Below are positions 1 through 4,838 of a stretch of 21,222 bases of DNA, one piece after another. Source of the stretch: a virus; the IMG/VR virus record IMGVR_UViG_3300025896_001614, positions 1 to 21,222 of that record; one strand, given 5' to 3'. Under the pieces are notes generated by a model. That model worked only from the letters and a program-made list of their open reading frames with translations, was not told the DNA's origin and ran no database searches. How positions within the stretch are numbered: the stretch's first letter is position 1; each line of letters starts with the position of its first letter. The position numbers and the translations under genes were made by a program.

Positions 1-288
1 ACTGATGGTGCAGAGGTACTTACCGAAGCATACGATTTGATTACGGGTGCCAGACATGACGAGTACGCTCACCCGTTAGAGGACTATACGCAGACCCGAG
101 ATATTTTTGAGGGGCTGACAGGTGTGTCTTTAACTGTTGAGCAAGCCATTCTGTTTATGGTGAGTGTTAAGTTGTCGCGTCTTAGGACAGCATTGGAAGC
201 AGGTAGGTGGTCACATGACACTGTTGTTGATGTGGCTGGGTATGTTGGGTGTTTGGCTATGGTGAAAGAAAAATTGTGGAACAAATAA
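1..288 (+). CDS. DUF6378-like phage protein, 5' end outside window
   Basis: The frame is open from the first base, so the true start lies upstream; the 94 visible residues begin TDGAEVLTEAYDLITGARHD. The pattern 'ITGAR.DEYAHPLEDY', then 'LTVEQAILFMVSVKLSRLRTA', then 'D.VVDVAGYVGCL' is that of the DUF6378 family, a small helical protein very common in phages of Gram-positive bacteria and actinobacteria and of unknown biochemical role. A TTG at 37 could serve as an internal start, but the conserved helix before it argues that the protein begins earlier. It is the first of a rightward series ending in whiB, and overlaps the next gene slightly. Family assignment is from memory of the motif order. 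Confidence 0.75.
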   Translation, partial: TDGAEVLTEAYDLITGARHDEYAHPLEDYTQTRDIFEGLTGVSLTVEQAILFMVSVKLSRLRTALEAGRWSHDTVVDVAGYVGCLAMVKEKLWNK

Positions 289-455
289 CTAAGTTGCGTT
301 GCAACAAATGTGGGTTCACAGTAAAACTAGATAAGCAAAGACTGGTCGGCTGTGGCTGTGACCCTGACGCTTCCTCGTGGATTGCGTTGGAGAAGACTGG
401 ACGATTATTAAAAATGTCTGACGCGAACTATGATGTGATGGAAACTCATGCGTGA
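276..455 (+). CDS. small Cys-rich (zinc-ribbon-like) protein
   Basis: From GTG 276 this is 59 residues: MEQITKLRCNKCGFTVKL, then VGCGCDPDASSW, then a short helical tail. Cysteines lie as CNKC followed about 20 residues later by CGC, a spacing able to bind one zinc ion. Short phage proteins with an 'RC.KCG...C.CG' core are common, but I cannot name a function. The start is uncertain: GTG 249 and TTG 294 are alternatives in the same frame; 276 gives a small overlap with the preceding stop and keeps the whole Cys core. No strong Shine-Dalgarno sequence is present, so translation may depend on coupling to the upstream gene. The stop at 453-455 overlaps a possible 32-residue gene. Confidence 0.6.
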   Translation: MEQITKLRCNKCGFTVKLDKQRLVGCGCDPDASSWIALEKTGRLLKMSDANYDVMETHA

Positions 456-546
456 CACTGGGAAACCTTCACCGTGTCCGTGTGTTGGTGAACGGATAAC
501 AAGGGAGATACAGTGTGGCAAATATGAAGAAGACGAAGACGACTGA
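448..546 (+). CDS. possible 32-residue Cys-rich microprotein
   Basis: ATG 448 overlaps the previous stop by 8 nt (ATGCGTGA). The product starts MRDTGKPSPCPCVGER, has one more cysteine (three in all) and ends in an acidic run EEDEDD. A GGAAA lies just before the ATG. It is too short for homology judgement. It competes with an overlapping reading frame starting at 515, and only one of the two may be real. Confidence 0.35.
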   Translation: MRDTGKPSPCPCVGERITREIQCGKYEEDEDD

Positions 547-574
547 CAACATTAAAAGGGGACTGGTCTTATGA
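515..574 (+). CDS. possible 19-residue peptide coupled to whiB
   Basis: GTG 515 has a good Shine-Dalgarno sequence, AAGGGAG at 501-507, with a 7-nt spacer. The peptide MANMKKTKTTDNIKRGLVL is basic, and its TGA (572-574) overlaps the whiB ATG (571-573) as ATGA, the coupling form used throughout this genome. It could be a leader whose translation controls whiB. Alternatively the AAGGGAG is chance and whiB uses only its own AAAAGGGGA just upstream. Confidence 0.35.
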   Translation: MANMKKTKTTDNIKRGLVL

Positions 575-831
575 CAGCATTAAAGTATTTAGCATGGTTT
601 GATGATGCAGTGTGCAAAGGCATGGATGGGAACATCTTTTTCCCTGACACACCTACAGGTATCTCGACCAAAGGTATCTTCACCGATGCACAAGCAGTGT
701 GTAAGGGTTGTTCGGTGAAGAAGCAATGTCTTGCGTTTGCTATGGAAGCAGAAGAGTTTGAGCAACGTAGGTACGGTGTGTGGGGTGGCAAAACCCCTGC
801 CGAGCGTTCGGTGTTGCGTTCGGGATATTGA
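571..831 (+). CDS. whiB: WhiB-family transcriptional regulator
   Basis: This 86-residue protein has the full WhiB signature: C15, C44, C47 and C53 (C-x28-C-x2-C-x5-C) to hold a [4Fe-4S] cluster, preceded by 'AWFDDAVC' and 'FFP', and followed by the turn GVWGG at 69-73 that contacts the principal sigma factor in studied family members. The short C-terminus (KTPAERSVLRSGY) carries few basic residues for DNA contact compared with chromosomal WhiB proteins. The ribosome site AAAAGGGGA lies just upstream of ATG 571. Known family role: sigma-bound, redox- or NO-sensitive control of transcription; phage copies such as mycobacteriophage TM4 WhiB can interfere with host WhiB2. Here it ends the rightward small-gene cluster. 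Which promoters it controls is unknown; the TTGACA promoters at 3797-3825 and 4236-4264 are candidates. Confidence 0.93.
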   Translation: MTALKYLAWFDDAVCKGMDGNIFFPDTPTGISTKGIFTDAQAVCKGCSVKKQCLAFAMEAEEFEQRRYGVWGGKTPAERSVLRSGY

Positions 832-834
832 AAA

Positions 835-879
835 GCCCCACTCAACGCTAGGGAAGGGGAAACCTTTGCGGAATGGGGC
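835..879 (-). terminator. Rho-independent terminator of the leftward operon
   Basis: GCCCCA (835-840) pairs with TGGGGC (874-879), with a few more pairs inside and a nested AAGG/CCTT hairpin (854-857/863-866). Read on the minus strand the stem is followed directly by TTTTC, the expected U-run, so it terminates leftward transcription after the last gene at 890. It sits in the 58-nt gap between convergent genes and would also hinder rightward read-through from whiB, although no U-run lies on that side. Confidence 0.7.
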
Positions 880-889
880 AGTTCAGGTC

Positions 890-1183
890 TTAGTCTAACA
901 TGGTTTTGTTTATTTTGCTCACCTTGTAATCTGCCAGTTTGTACAGCAGGCTGTTGTCGGCTGTTGCTTGGGCGCATTCGGCGGTACGGAACTTGCAGGC
1001 TTTGTTGATGTCACGGGTGAAAGCGTGTTTGCGTTCTGTGCCACGCCACCACCCGTACTCTTTACCTACCACTAGTCGGACTACTACATACAGGTATCGG
1101 GGGGTGTGTTGTAATGCCTGTTGTTTTTTGGTGTCTTGTCGTTTCCAGTTCCAGTAGCGGTAACGACTGGCTGGTGTCCTCAA
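890..1183 (-). CDS. hypothetical small basic phage protein
   Basis: 97 residues from a TTG start at 1183 that overlaps the previous stop as TTGA, the coupling pattern used by its neighbours; no in-frame ATG exists near the start. The N-terminus is basic and aromatic (RYRYWNWKRQDTKK). The core 'YLYVVVRLVVGKEYGWW', then 'HAFTRDINKACKFRTAECAQATA', reads as beta strands followed by a helix, a layout frequent in small phage proteins with an 'A.kF.t.e.A' motif. No enzyme motif is seen. It is the last gene of the leftward operon; a terminator follows. Confidence 0.65.
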   Translation of the reverse strand: MRTPASRYRYWNWKRQDTKKQQALQHTPRYLYVVVRLVVGKEYGWWRGTERKHAFTRDINKACKFRTAECAQATADNSLLYKLADYKVSKINKTMLD

Positions 1184-1326
1184 CTTTTCTCAAAGTCATT
1201 GAGTTCATGTATGAGGACAGTCCAACCCCAACGCTTACGTAAGACCTCAACCACCTCACGTGCTGTGGGTTCGTTCGTTATCCATGTGTTGATGAAGTCG
1301 TCGATGATGTCGTTGCTAGTTTCCAT
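1180..1326 (-). CDS. hypothetical 48-residue protein
   Basis: ATG 1326 is preceded by AAGGA with a 5-nt spacer and lies inside the end of the upstream gene. The product METSNDIIDDFINTWITN continues 'EPTAREVVEVLRKRWGWTVLIHELNDFEKS': two predicted helices around a short strand. It overlaps the next start as TTGA. Nothing identifies a function; the coupling at both ends is the main evidence that it is real. Confidence 0.6.
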   Translation of the reverse strand: METSNDIIDDFINTWITNEPTAREVVEVLRKRWGWTVLIHELNDFEKS

Positions 1327-1576
1327 GAGCGTCCTTGTTCATGTGTGCTAAACCTTCGGCAAGTTTCTTGCAGTTCTCTTCTTCGCCTTCAATGAAGTGG
1401 CTGTCACCTGTGTATCCATTCAGCCACTCGCCTGTAATCCAGTTGAAGATTGTTCCCATTGGGTAGTGTTCTTCTTCTTGGTCGGTGTTGTGATACCACT
1501 CGCCCAACTCTGTGTCAAAGGTGATGATGAAGTGATGTAGTTTTGCGTTCTCTTTTGCTTGTTCTTGTGCGCTCAT
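1316..1576 (-). CDS. hypothetical acidic protein
   Basis: 86 residues, beginning MSAQEQAKENAKLHHFIITF. The middle ('ELGEWYHNTDQEEEHYPMGTIFNWITGEWLNGY') is rich in Trp, Tyr and acidic residues, and the C-terminus is helical. ATG 1576 overlaps the upstream stop as ATGA and has AAAGGGA upstream. I do not recognise a family. Acidic, aromatic small proteins in such early operons are often host-protein inhibitors, but nothing here shows that. Confidence 0.7.
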   Translation of the reverse strand: MSAQEQAKENAKLHHFIITFDTELGEWYHNTDQEEEHYPMGTIFNWITGEWLNGYTGDSHFIEGEEENCKKLAEGLAHMNKDAHGN

Positions 1577-1707
1577 TTAATTCCCTTTCCTAGTTGCCAT
1601 TTGTAACGGTCACGGATTGCTTGCTCACGCTCAATCTTTTTTAGATACTGTCTTGTTGCTACCGTGTACCCGACTGCGAACCATATGATTACCAATGCGT
1701 AGTTCAT
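1573..1707 (-). CDS. 44-residue single-span membrane protein
   Basis: MNYALVIIWFAVGYTVATRQ starts with a hydrophobic segment of about 16 residues (3-18), followed by a strongly basic amphipathic tail (YLKKIEREQAIRDRYKWQ). This is a signal-anchor layout with the N-terminus outside or very short and the charged tail in the cytoplasm. ATG 1707 overlaps the previous stop as ATGA, and its own stop overlaps the next ATG in the same way. It is one of two such microproteins in this operon (the other is at 4713-4838). Function unknown. Confidence 0.65.
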   Translation of the reverse strand: MNYALVIIWFAVGYTVATRQYLKKIEREQAIRDRYKWQLGKGIK

Positions 1708-1907
1708 GAGTTCTCTCCGTTCTCAACATCAAACGCTTCAACATCAAAAGCCCCTGCGGTTTCCATGTCTAGCCCGTGTTGGTCTAGTAGTTGTGCTATC
1801 GCATTTGCTTCTGCTTGTTCTTCGTTCTCTGCCATAACATTTGTGATGAGACTGAAGTAACTACCTACGAACCTGACACACCACTCTGTCTCTGTTGTCA
1901 CGGTCAT
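1704..1907 (-). CDS. acidic strand-helix protein, paralogue of next two upstream
   Basis: 67 residues: 'TEWCVRFVGSYFSLITNVMAENEEQAEANAIAQLL' is a two-strand hairpin followed by a helix, ending in an acidic tail. The same arrangement occurs in the proteins at 1904-2101 and 2309-2692. It resembles the DpnD/PcfM-like module (strand, strand, 'A.s.eeA' helix) found in many small phage and plasmid proteins. Overlaps ATGA at both ends. Role unknown. Confidence 0.7.
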   Translation of the reverse strand: MTVTTETEWCVRFVGSYFSLITNVMAENEEQAEANAIAQLLDQHGLDMETAGAFDVEAFDVENGENS

Positions 1908-2101
1908 TTTGTTTCTCCTGTTCTATCGTTCGGTGTGTTCTCTTCTACCTGAATATCTATAACCTCGCCACCTCGTTCTTTGGCTAGGTCGTACTCTCCT
2001 GCTCTCCACTTTTCTTCTGCTTCTTCGGGTGTTTCTGCGTCAATAAAGTAGGTGGTAAAAGTTTCCTCTACAACATTGACCAAGTATTCTTTGGTGGTCA
2101 T
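1904..2101 (-). CDS. DpnD/PcfM-like small acidic protein
   Basis: 65 residues: 'KEYLVNVVEETFTTYFIDAETPEEAEEKW' gives the clearest copy of the module: a strand Y-x-V-x-V, a second strand ending I-D-A, then an acidic helix with E-E-A. A charged tail follows. ATG 2101 overlaps the upstream stop as ATGA. The module is known only as a small widespread domain without an established activity, so the name is structural. Confidence 0.72.
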   Translation of the reverse strand: MTTKEYLVNVVEETFTTYFIDAETPEEAEEKWRAGEYDLAKERGGEVIDIQVEENTPNDRTGETK

Positions 2102-2277
2102 TGTGCTACCGCCTGTTTCATGCCCTGCTCAATCAACCACTGCGCCTGATTTAACTGTTCAAGCATTGCGATAGTTTGCATAGGTTGTAACTCTCCTGTC
2201 CTGATACCTTCCGATAGTAAGAACCGTAAGTCCTCAAACTGGCGTACGATTTCTGTTCTAATTGTTTCTGTTGTCAT
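2098..2277 (-). CDS. hypothetical helical protein
   Basis: ATG 2277 has AAAGGAG upstream with a good spacer, so I start here and not at the in-frame TTG 60 nt further up. The 59 residues are almost entirely helical: MTTETIRTEIVRQFEDLRFL, then 'SEGIRTGELQPMQTIAMLEQLNQAQWLIEQGMKQAVAQ', consistent with a helical hairpin. No family recognised. It ends in an ATGA overlap with the next gene. Confidence 0.7.
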   Translation of the reverse strand: MTTETIRTEIVRQFEDLRFLLSEGIRTGELQPMQTIAMLEQLNQAQWLIEQGMKQAVAQ

Positions 2278-2308
2278 TGCTGTTCTCCTTTGTTGTTGGT
2301 TGTTTGTT

Positions 2309-2692
2309 TTATATTGAAGTGTGTATCTCAAACTCATCTTTGTTCATGTAATCAAACACATCTCTTGCTACATCCTCGGCATCATCTTCGTCTTCTGCTT
2401 CAACACAAACTCTGCTGATAACCGTGACCAAGAACTCATCATCGTCATCAAACTCCTCTGTGTTTTCGCACCTGACAAACTGCTCTGTAAGCGCATCATC
2501 TTTGTATAGGTTCCACGCTTTCCAACAGTCTTCGTGTAGTTCCTCTTCAACTAGTTCAACATCATCAAACTCAAAGTCTCTTGCGGTGTACCAATCGCCG
2601 TAGAACTCTTGTTTCATTCGGGCTATTGCATCCACTTCTGACTTCGCGTATATCTTTTCTAAGTTCCAAACTGACACCGAGTACTTGTTCAT
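2309..2692 (-). CDS. acidic protein with two strand-helix modules
   Basis: ATG 2692 has GGGAG upstream and overlaps the previous stop as ATGA, so the longer in-frame extension is rejected. The 127 residues contain two copies of one module: near the N-terminus 'KYSVSVWNLEKIYAKSEVDAIARM' and near the C-terminus 'EFLVTVISRVCVEAEDEDDAEDVARDVF', separated by a very acidic linker. The same module occurs singly in the two small neighbours downstream. The protein is strongly negative (many D/E runs), which could mimic nucleic acid or block a basic surface, but this is inference. Confidence 0.75.
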   Translation of the reverse strand: MNKYSVSVWNLEKIYAKSEVDAIARMKQEFYGDWYTARDFEFDDVELVEEELHEDCWKAWNLYKDDALTEQFVRCENTEEFDDDDEFLVTVISRVCVEAEDEDDAEDVARDVFDYMNKDEFEIHTSI

Positions 2693-3024
2693 TCTTCTTC
2701 TCCCTTGATGTAGCCGAGCGGATACCATTCGTCACCACATTCAGCACAGGTATAGCCATCGGGGTATCCCTCTTCGTATGATGGCTGTGATGATGCTCCT
2801 TTGTTTCTTGGTTCGTTAGCGCATTGCAAACAAACTAAACCACCTGCGTCTAATGCGATACCGATTACCCCATCTCCTGTTGGACAGTCTGAATATGGAT
2901 TCTCATTACCTTCGTTGTCTTCACACCCACACCAGTTGAATATCTCAACCTGTGTTTTGTGTGTTAGGTCAGCCATTTCGCCCCAACTGTAGGAGCGTTG
3001 GCTTGGTTCTGTGTCTTGCTTCAT
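2689..3024 (-). CDS. zinc-ribbon-like phage protein
   Basis: ATG 3024 is preceded by AAAGGG and overlaps the upstream stop as ATGA, giving 111 residues. Cysteines appear as WCGCED (about 35-40), a single C near 'YSDC', then VCLQC (about 68-72) and YTCAECGDEW (about 95-104). The last two CxxC pairs can form one zinc ribbon. The C-terminal part 'GYTCAECGDEWYPLGYIKGEEE' looks like a treble-clef or ribbon end. Whether it binds DNA, RNA or protein cannot be said. Confidence 0.75.
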   Translation of the reverse strand: MKQDTEPSQRSYSWGEMADLTHKTQVEIFNWCGCEDNEGNENPYSDCPTGDGVIGIALDAGGLVCLQCANEPRNKGASSQPSYEEGYPDGYTCAECGDEWYPLGYIKGEEE

Positions 3025-3221
3025 GCTTGTACCCTTTCTGCTTGTTGTTTGTATTGTCTGACCTGACAAGCGTGTGCGAGCCAGTACTGCTCTAACAACA
3101 CTCCGCTTGTGCTTGTTGCTCCGCTTCCCCTAAAGGCTTTGGCGTTGCGGTCTGCTCGTTTCGCTTCCGCTTCATACGCTTTCAATATCGCATCTATGTT
3201 TAGTTGCTTTGTTCGTGCCAT
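3021..3221 (-). CDS. hypothetical basic helical protein
   Basis: 66 residues, beginning MARTKQLNIDAILKAYEAEA; basic and helical, with a loop 'FRGSGATSTSGVLLEQYW' and a second helix 'HACQVRQYKQQAERVQA'. It starts 3 nt after the previous stop and has only a weak ribosome site, suggesting coupled translation. No known domain. Confidence 0.65.
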   Translation of the reverse strand: MARTKQLNIDAILKAYEAEAKRADRNAKAFRGSGATSTSGVLLEQYWLAHACQVRQYKQQAERVQA

Positions 3222-3224
3222 GAG

Positions 3225-3581
3225 TTACGCCCAGTCGTGTGAGAGTGTGTAACCCCCACGATTTTCCACACCGTACAATGTCATTGACAAGTTGTGCACC
3301 AAGTGGTAGCCCAAGTCCATACCGCCACCGCTCACCCTGATTGCTCGCTGTCCGTTGCGGTCATTCGCTTTGTCACCCAACGCAAGTGCGCTAGTCCAAG
3401 TGATGTCAATAAGTTGCCCGTCTTCTACTGTCTTCAATGAGATGTCTTTAGAGAGCCCCGAAGAAGAGACATGACGCAAGATTGTATAAACCTTTGGGTC
3501 TGTCTGTCCTGCGAATATCTCACGCAACCTCATTCTCGCAATTTCTCTGTCTAGTGCTAACTGCGTCTTCTTTGTAATCAT
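3225..3581 (-). CDS. conserved phage protein ('RHVS.SG...GGGMDLGYHLVH' family)
   Basis: 118 residues. The order 'VYTILRHVSSSGLSKDISL', 'ITWTSALALG', 'AIRVSGGGMDLGYHLVHNLS' and a final 'GGYTLSHDWA' is that of a family I have seen in very many phages and plasmids, always without an assigned function. The glycine-rich GGGMDLG turn and the conserved H residues are its hallmark. The start ATG 3581 overlaps the upstream stop as ATGA. Length is normal for the family. Confidence 0.82.
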   Translation of the reverse strand: MITKKTQLALDREIARMRLREIFAGQTDPKVYTILRHVSSSGLSKDISLKTVEDGQLIDITWTSALALGDKANDRNGQRAIRVSGGGMDLGYHLVHNLSMTLYGVENRGGYTLSHDWA

Positions 3582-3763
3582 TGTTGTTTCCCTTTCTTGT
3601 TTGGTGTGATGTCGTATGTTTCACACATGATGCTCTTTCCGTTTGCAAGTTGGACGAAAAACGATGTACCTAATTCGTCCACTGCTGTGTCGGTGATTGT
3701 CCCAGTCTGCGCACAGTATGCGTGGAACTGATTGGTGACTGTCACCTTTTGTCCTACTTCCAT
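3578..3763 (-). CDS. small beta-barrel-like protein
   Basis: 61 residues: 'MEVGQKVTVTNQFHAYCAQT', then 'GTITDTAVDELGTSFFVQLANGKSIMCETYDI' and a basic tail NKKGKQQ. Alternating strands with 'G.ITD....FFV.L.NG' resemble a small SH3- or KOW-like barrel, common in phage early operons. AAGGGAA lies before ATG 3763. It is the first gene of the unit driven by the promoter at 3797-3825, about 27 nt downstream of the expected transcription start. Confidence 0.68.
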   Translation of the reverse strand: MEVGQKVTVTNQFHAYCAQTGTITDTAVDELGTSFFVQLANGKSIMCETYDITPNKKGKQQ

Positions 3764-3796
3764 TGCTGGTTCCCTTCGTTGATGTTGATATGTCTA

Positions 3797-3825
3797 ACCG
3801 TAGTACGAATACTATGAGATGTCAA
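3797..3825 (-). promoter_or_regulatory. sigma70-type promoter, leftward
   Basis: On the minus strand a perfect -35 TTGACA (3820-3825) is followed after exactly 17 nt by TACGGT (3797-3802), a weak -10. Transcription would start near 3789 and lead into the gene at 3763. The 11 nt upstream of the -35 are the same as at the second promoter (4236-4264). Confidence 0.65.
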
Positions 3826-3836
3826 GGATTATCTTT
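3820..3836 (-). repeat. 17-nt promoter-linked repeat, copy 1
   Basis: AAAGATAATCCTTGACA on the minus strand, identical to copy 2 at 4259-4275. It covers the -35 hexamer and 11 nt upstream, so it may be a common binding site for a phage or host regulator as well as promoter sequence. Confidence 0.8.
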
Positions 3837-3843
3837 TCATCGT

Positions 3844-3883
3844 GGGTGTCGGGGACTTGAACCCCGATGTCTGCCAGTCACCC
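3844..3883 (-). other. tRNA T-arm/acceptor-like hairpin
   Basis: On the minus strand, CGGGG-TTCAAGT-CCCCG (3866-3850) is a textbook tRNA T-arm: 5-bp stem, 7-nt loop TTCAAGT that fits T-Psi-C-R-A-N-Y. It is enclosed by GGGTG (3883-3879) paired with CACCC (3848-3844), as an acceptor stem would enclose it, with 12 nt on the 5' side and one A on the 3' side. No D-arm or anticodon arm exists, so it is not a full tRNA. It lies 7 nt after the stop of the gene ending at 3891 and just upstream of a promoter. It may be a tRNA-derived attachment site, a processing site for RNase P/Z, or a stable terminator-like hairpin. Confidence 0.7.
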
Positions 3884-3890
3884 GACCTAC

Positions 3891-4196
3891 CTACTCTTCG
3901 TCTATATAGTCTTCTCGCTTTGTGCAAAAGTGCCAGTCCGACATGATTTCGTGGTCTGCCACCTCAAAGAACCCAGCGTTGTCTAAGAATGCAAGTGTGT
4001 CAAACTCGCTATCATTTGCTTCGGCTTGGTATTCTAAAGCCTTCTTCAATTGGTAGACGCAGGCGCACCAAGTTTTGCGGTGTATGCCTTCGTCCAACAT
4101 ATCGTATTCAGCCTTGACATACAAAGTGAATGCCTCGTAACTGAGGTATTCCGCTATGATGTCTGCTGATAACTTTTGAGTTGTTTTAGTTTTCAT
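3891..4196 (-). CDS. hypothetical protein, first gene after strong promoter
   Basis: 101 residues starting MKTKTTQKLSADIIAEYLSY. Mainly helical, with three cysteines ('TWCACVYQL' and 'HFC') and an acidic end. ATG 4196 follows AGGGGGTG with a 5-nt spacer, a strong ribosome site. It is alone between its own promoter (4236-4264) and the T-arm-like hairpin (3844-3883), so it may be expressed as a single-gene transcript. I do not recognise a family; a small regulator would fit the position, but no helix-turn-helix is clear. Confidence 0.75.
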   Translation of the reverse strand: MKTKTTQKLSADIIAEYLSYEAFTLYVKAEYDMLDEGIHRKTWCACVYQLKKALEYQAEANDSEFDTLAFLDNAGFFEVADHEIMSDWHFCTKREDYIDEE

Positions 4197-4235
4197 TGTT
4201 CACCCCCTCTCCCCTTCTCGTGTTGCTTGTAACTA

Positions 4236-4264
4236 AGTGTATCACAGATAAGAGTACTTGTCAA
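4236..4264 (-). promoter_or_regulatory. strong sigma70-type promoter, leftward
   Basis: Minus strand: TTGACA (4259-4264), 17-nt spacer, TACACT (4236-4241). Both boxes are close to consensus. Transcription would start near 4229 and run into the gene at 4196. A CRP/GlxR-type palindrome lies directly upstream. Confidence 0.8.
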
Positions 4265-4275
4265 GGATTATCTTT
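4259..4275 (-). repeat. 17-nt promoter-linked repeat, copy 2
   Basis: Same AAAGATAATCCTTGACA as at 3820-3836, again with TTGACA as the -35 box. The last base is shared with the palindrome at 4275-4290. Confidence 0.8.
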
Positions 4276-4290
4276 GTGAACTATGTCACA
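4275..4290. promoter_or_regulatory. CRP/GlxR-type operator
   Basis: TGTGAACTATGTCACA has perfect TGTGA and TCACA half-sites and the central TA of the TGTGAnnTAnnTCACA consensus reported for GlxR, the cAMP-binding CRP homologue of corynebacteria. Its centre is about 53 nt upstream of the predicted start of the promoter at 4236-4264, a position suited to activation, though not at the classic -61.5 or -41.5. Confidence 0.6.
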
Positions 4291-4332
4291 CCCTCAAACC
4301 CTTACCCCTCATCATAAACAAACATATGTTCG

Positions 4333-4348
4333 GTTACCTGCTGGTAAC
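4333..4348 (-). terminator. hairpin directly after a stop codon
   Basis: GTTACC-AGCA-GGTAAC on the minus strand, a perfect 6-bp stem with a 4-nt loop abutting the TAA at 4349-4351. The tail (CGAACATATGTTTGTTT) is only moderately U-rich, so it may be a weak terminator or an mRNA end protector. The rest of 4197-4348 holds the promoter, operator and no gene. Confidence 0.45.
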
Positions 4349-4558
4349 TTACCCAACGGTAACTTGTTCCCTCACTTTCATCCCGTCCGCCTGATGCCAC
4401 GCTTCGCCACTACCTGACACGGGCTTCACCTTGTAATCTAAATTACCGTAACGCTGGCGAGCGTCCACTATTTCTACCTCAAAACATAATGCCGACCCTG
4501 CTACTTGTAGTAGTGCAGTTTTGCCAATGTTCTGTGCCAACTCTTGTGCGGTAGCCAT
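4349..4558 (-). CDS. small beta-rich phage protein
   Basis: 69 residues: a short N-terminal helix 'TAQELAQNIG', then strands 'TALLQVAGSALCFEVEIVDAR', 'YGNLDYKVKPVSGSGEAWHQ' and a final 'VREQVTV'. The 'f.V.V.d.r..yG...y.V.PvsGsG..W' pattern is familiar from small actinophage proteins of unknown function. ATG 4558 overlaps the upstream stop as TAATG. Last gene of the first leftward block; a hairpin follows the stop. Confidence 0.72.
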   Translation of the reverse strand: MATAQELAQNIGKTALLQVAGSALCFEVEIVDARQRYGNLDYKVKPVSGSGEAWHQADGMKVREQVTVG

Positions 4559-4713
4559 TAGTCCTCGTCCTCGCTGTCTGCGTTATCGGCGTACAGTTCT
4601 TCGTAGCCCCGTTCGGTCAATGCCCTGCGAACCAAGTTGTAAATTGTGTCCTCGTCTCCATCTGTCCAGAAGAGCGCTGTTGCTTCGTGGAATAGTTGTT
4701 GGCTTAGTTTCAT
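4558..4713 (-). CDS. hypothetical 51-residue acidic protein
   Basis: I start at ATG 4713 because it overlaps the stop of an upstream microprotein as TAATG; longer in-frame starts would overlap that gene fully. Sequence MKLSQQLFHEATALFWTDGD continues with a helix 'TIYNLVRRALTERGYEEL' and an acidic end 'ADNADSEDED'. No known family. Confidence 0.65.
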   Translation of the reverse strand: MKLSQQLFHEATALFWTDGDEDTIYNLVRRALTERGYEELYADNADSEDED

Positions 4714-4838
4714 TAGTTGCCCCATTTCTGGCGCTCTGTAATAATCCCAAGATAAACCCCTGTCATAAAAATACCTGCAAGGCACATAAAGATGACTGCT
4801 TCGGGATAGTCTCGCATAATATAGATAATCTTCTCCAC
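4713..4838 (-). CDS. 41-residue single-span membrane protein
   Basis: GTG 4838 overlaps the upstream TAG as TAGTG, and the TAA at 4713 overlaps the next ATG. After MEKIIYIMRDYPE comes a hydrophobic span of about 19 residues 'AVIFMCLAGIFMTGVYLGI', then a short charged tail 'TERQKWGN'. The layout is a small bitopic membrane protein. AAGAAGGTGG upstream acts as ribosome site. It could be a membrane-targeted inhibitor such as a superinfection-exclusion peptide, but only position and topology support that. Confidence 0.65.
   Translation of the reverse strand: MEKIIYIMRDYPEAVIFMCLAGIFMTGVYLGIITERQKWGN

Noticed and set aside
3836-3897. A complete tRNA gene around the T-arm
   Set aside because: No D-arm, no anticodon stem-loop and only 5 acceptor-like pairs with mismatched ends; kept as a T-arm-like element only.
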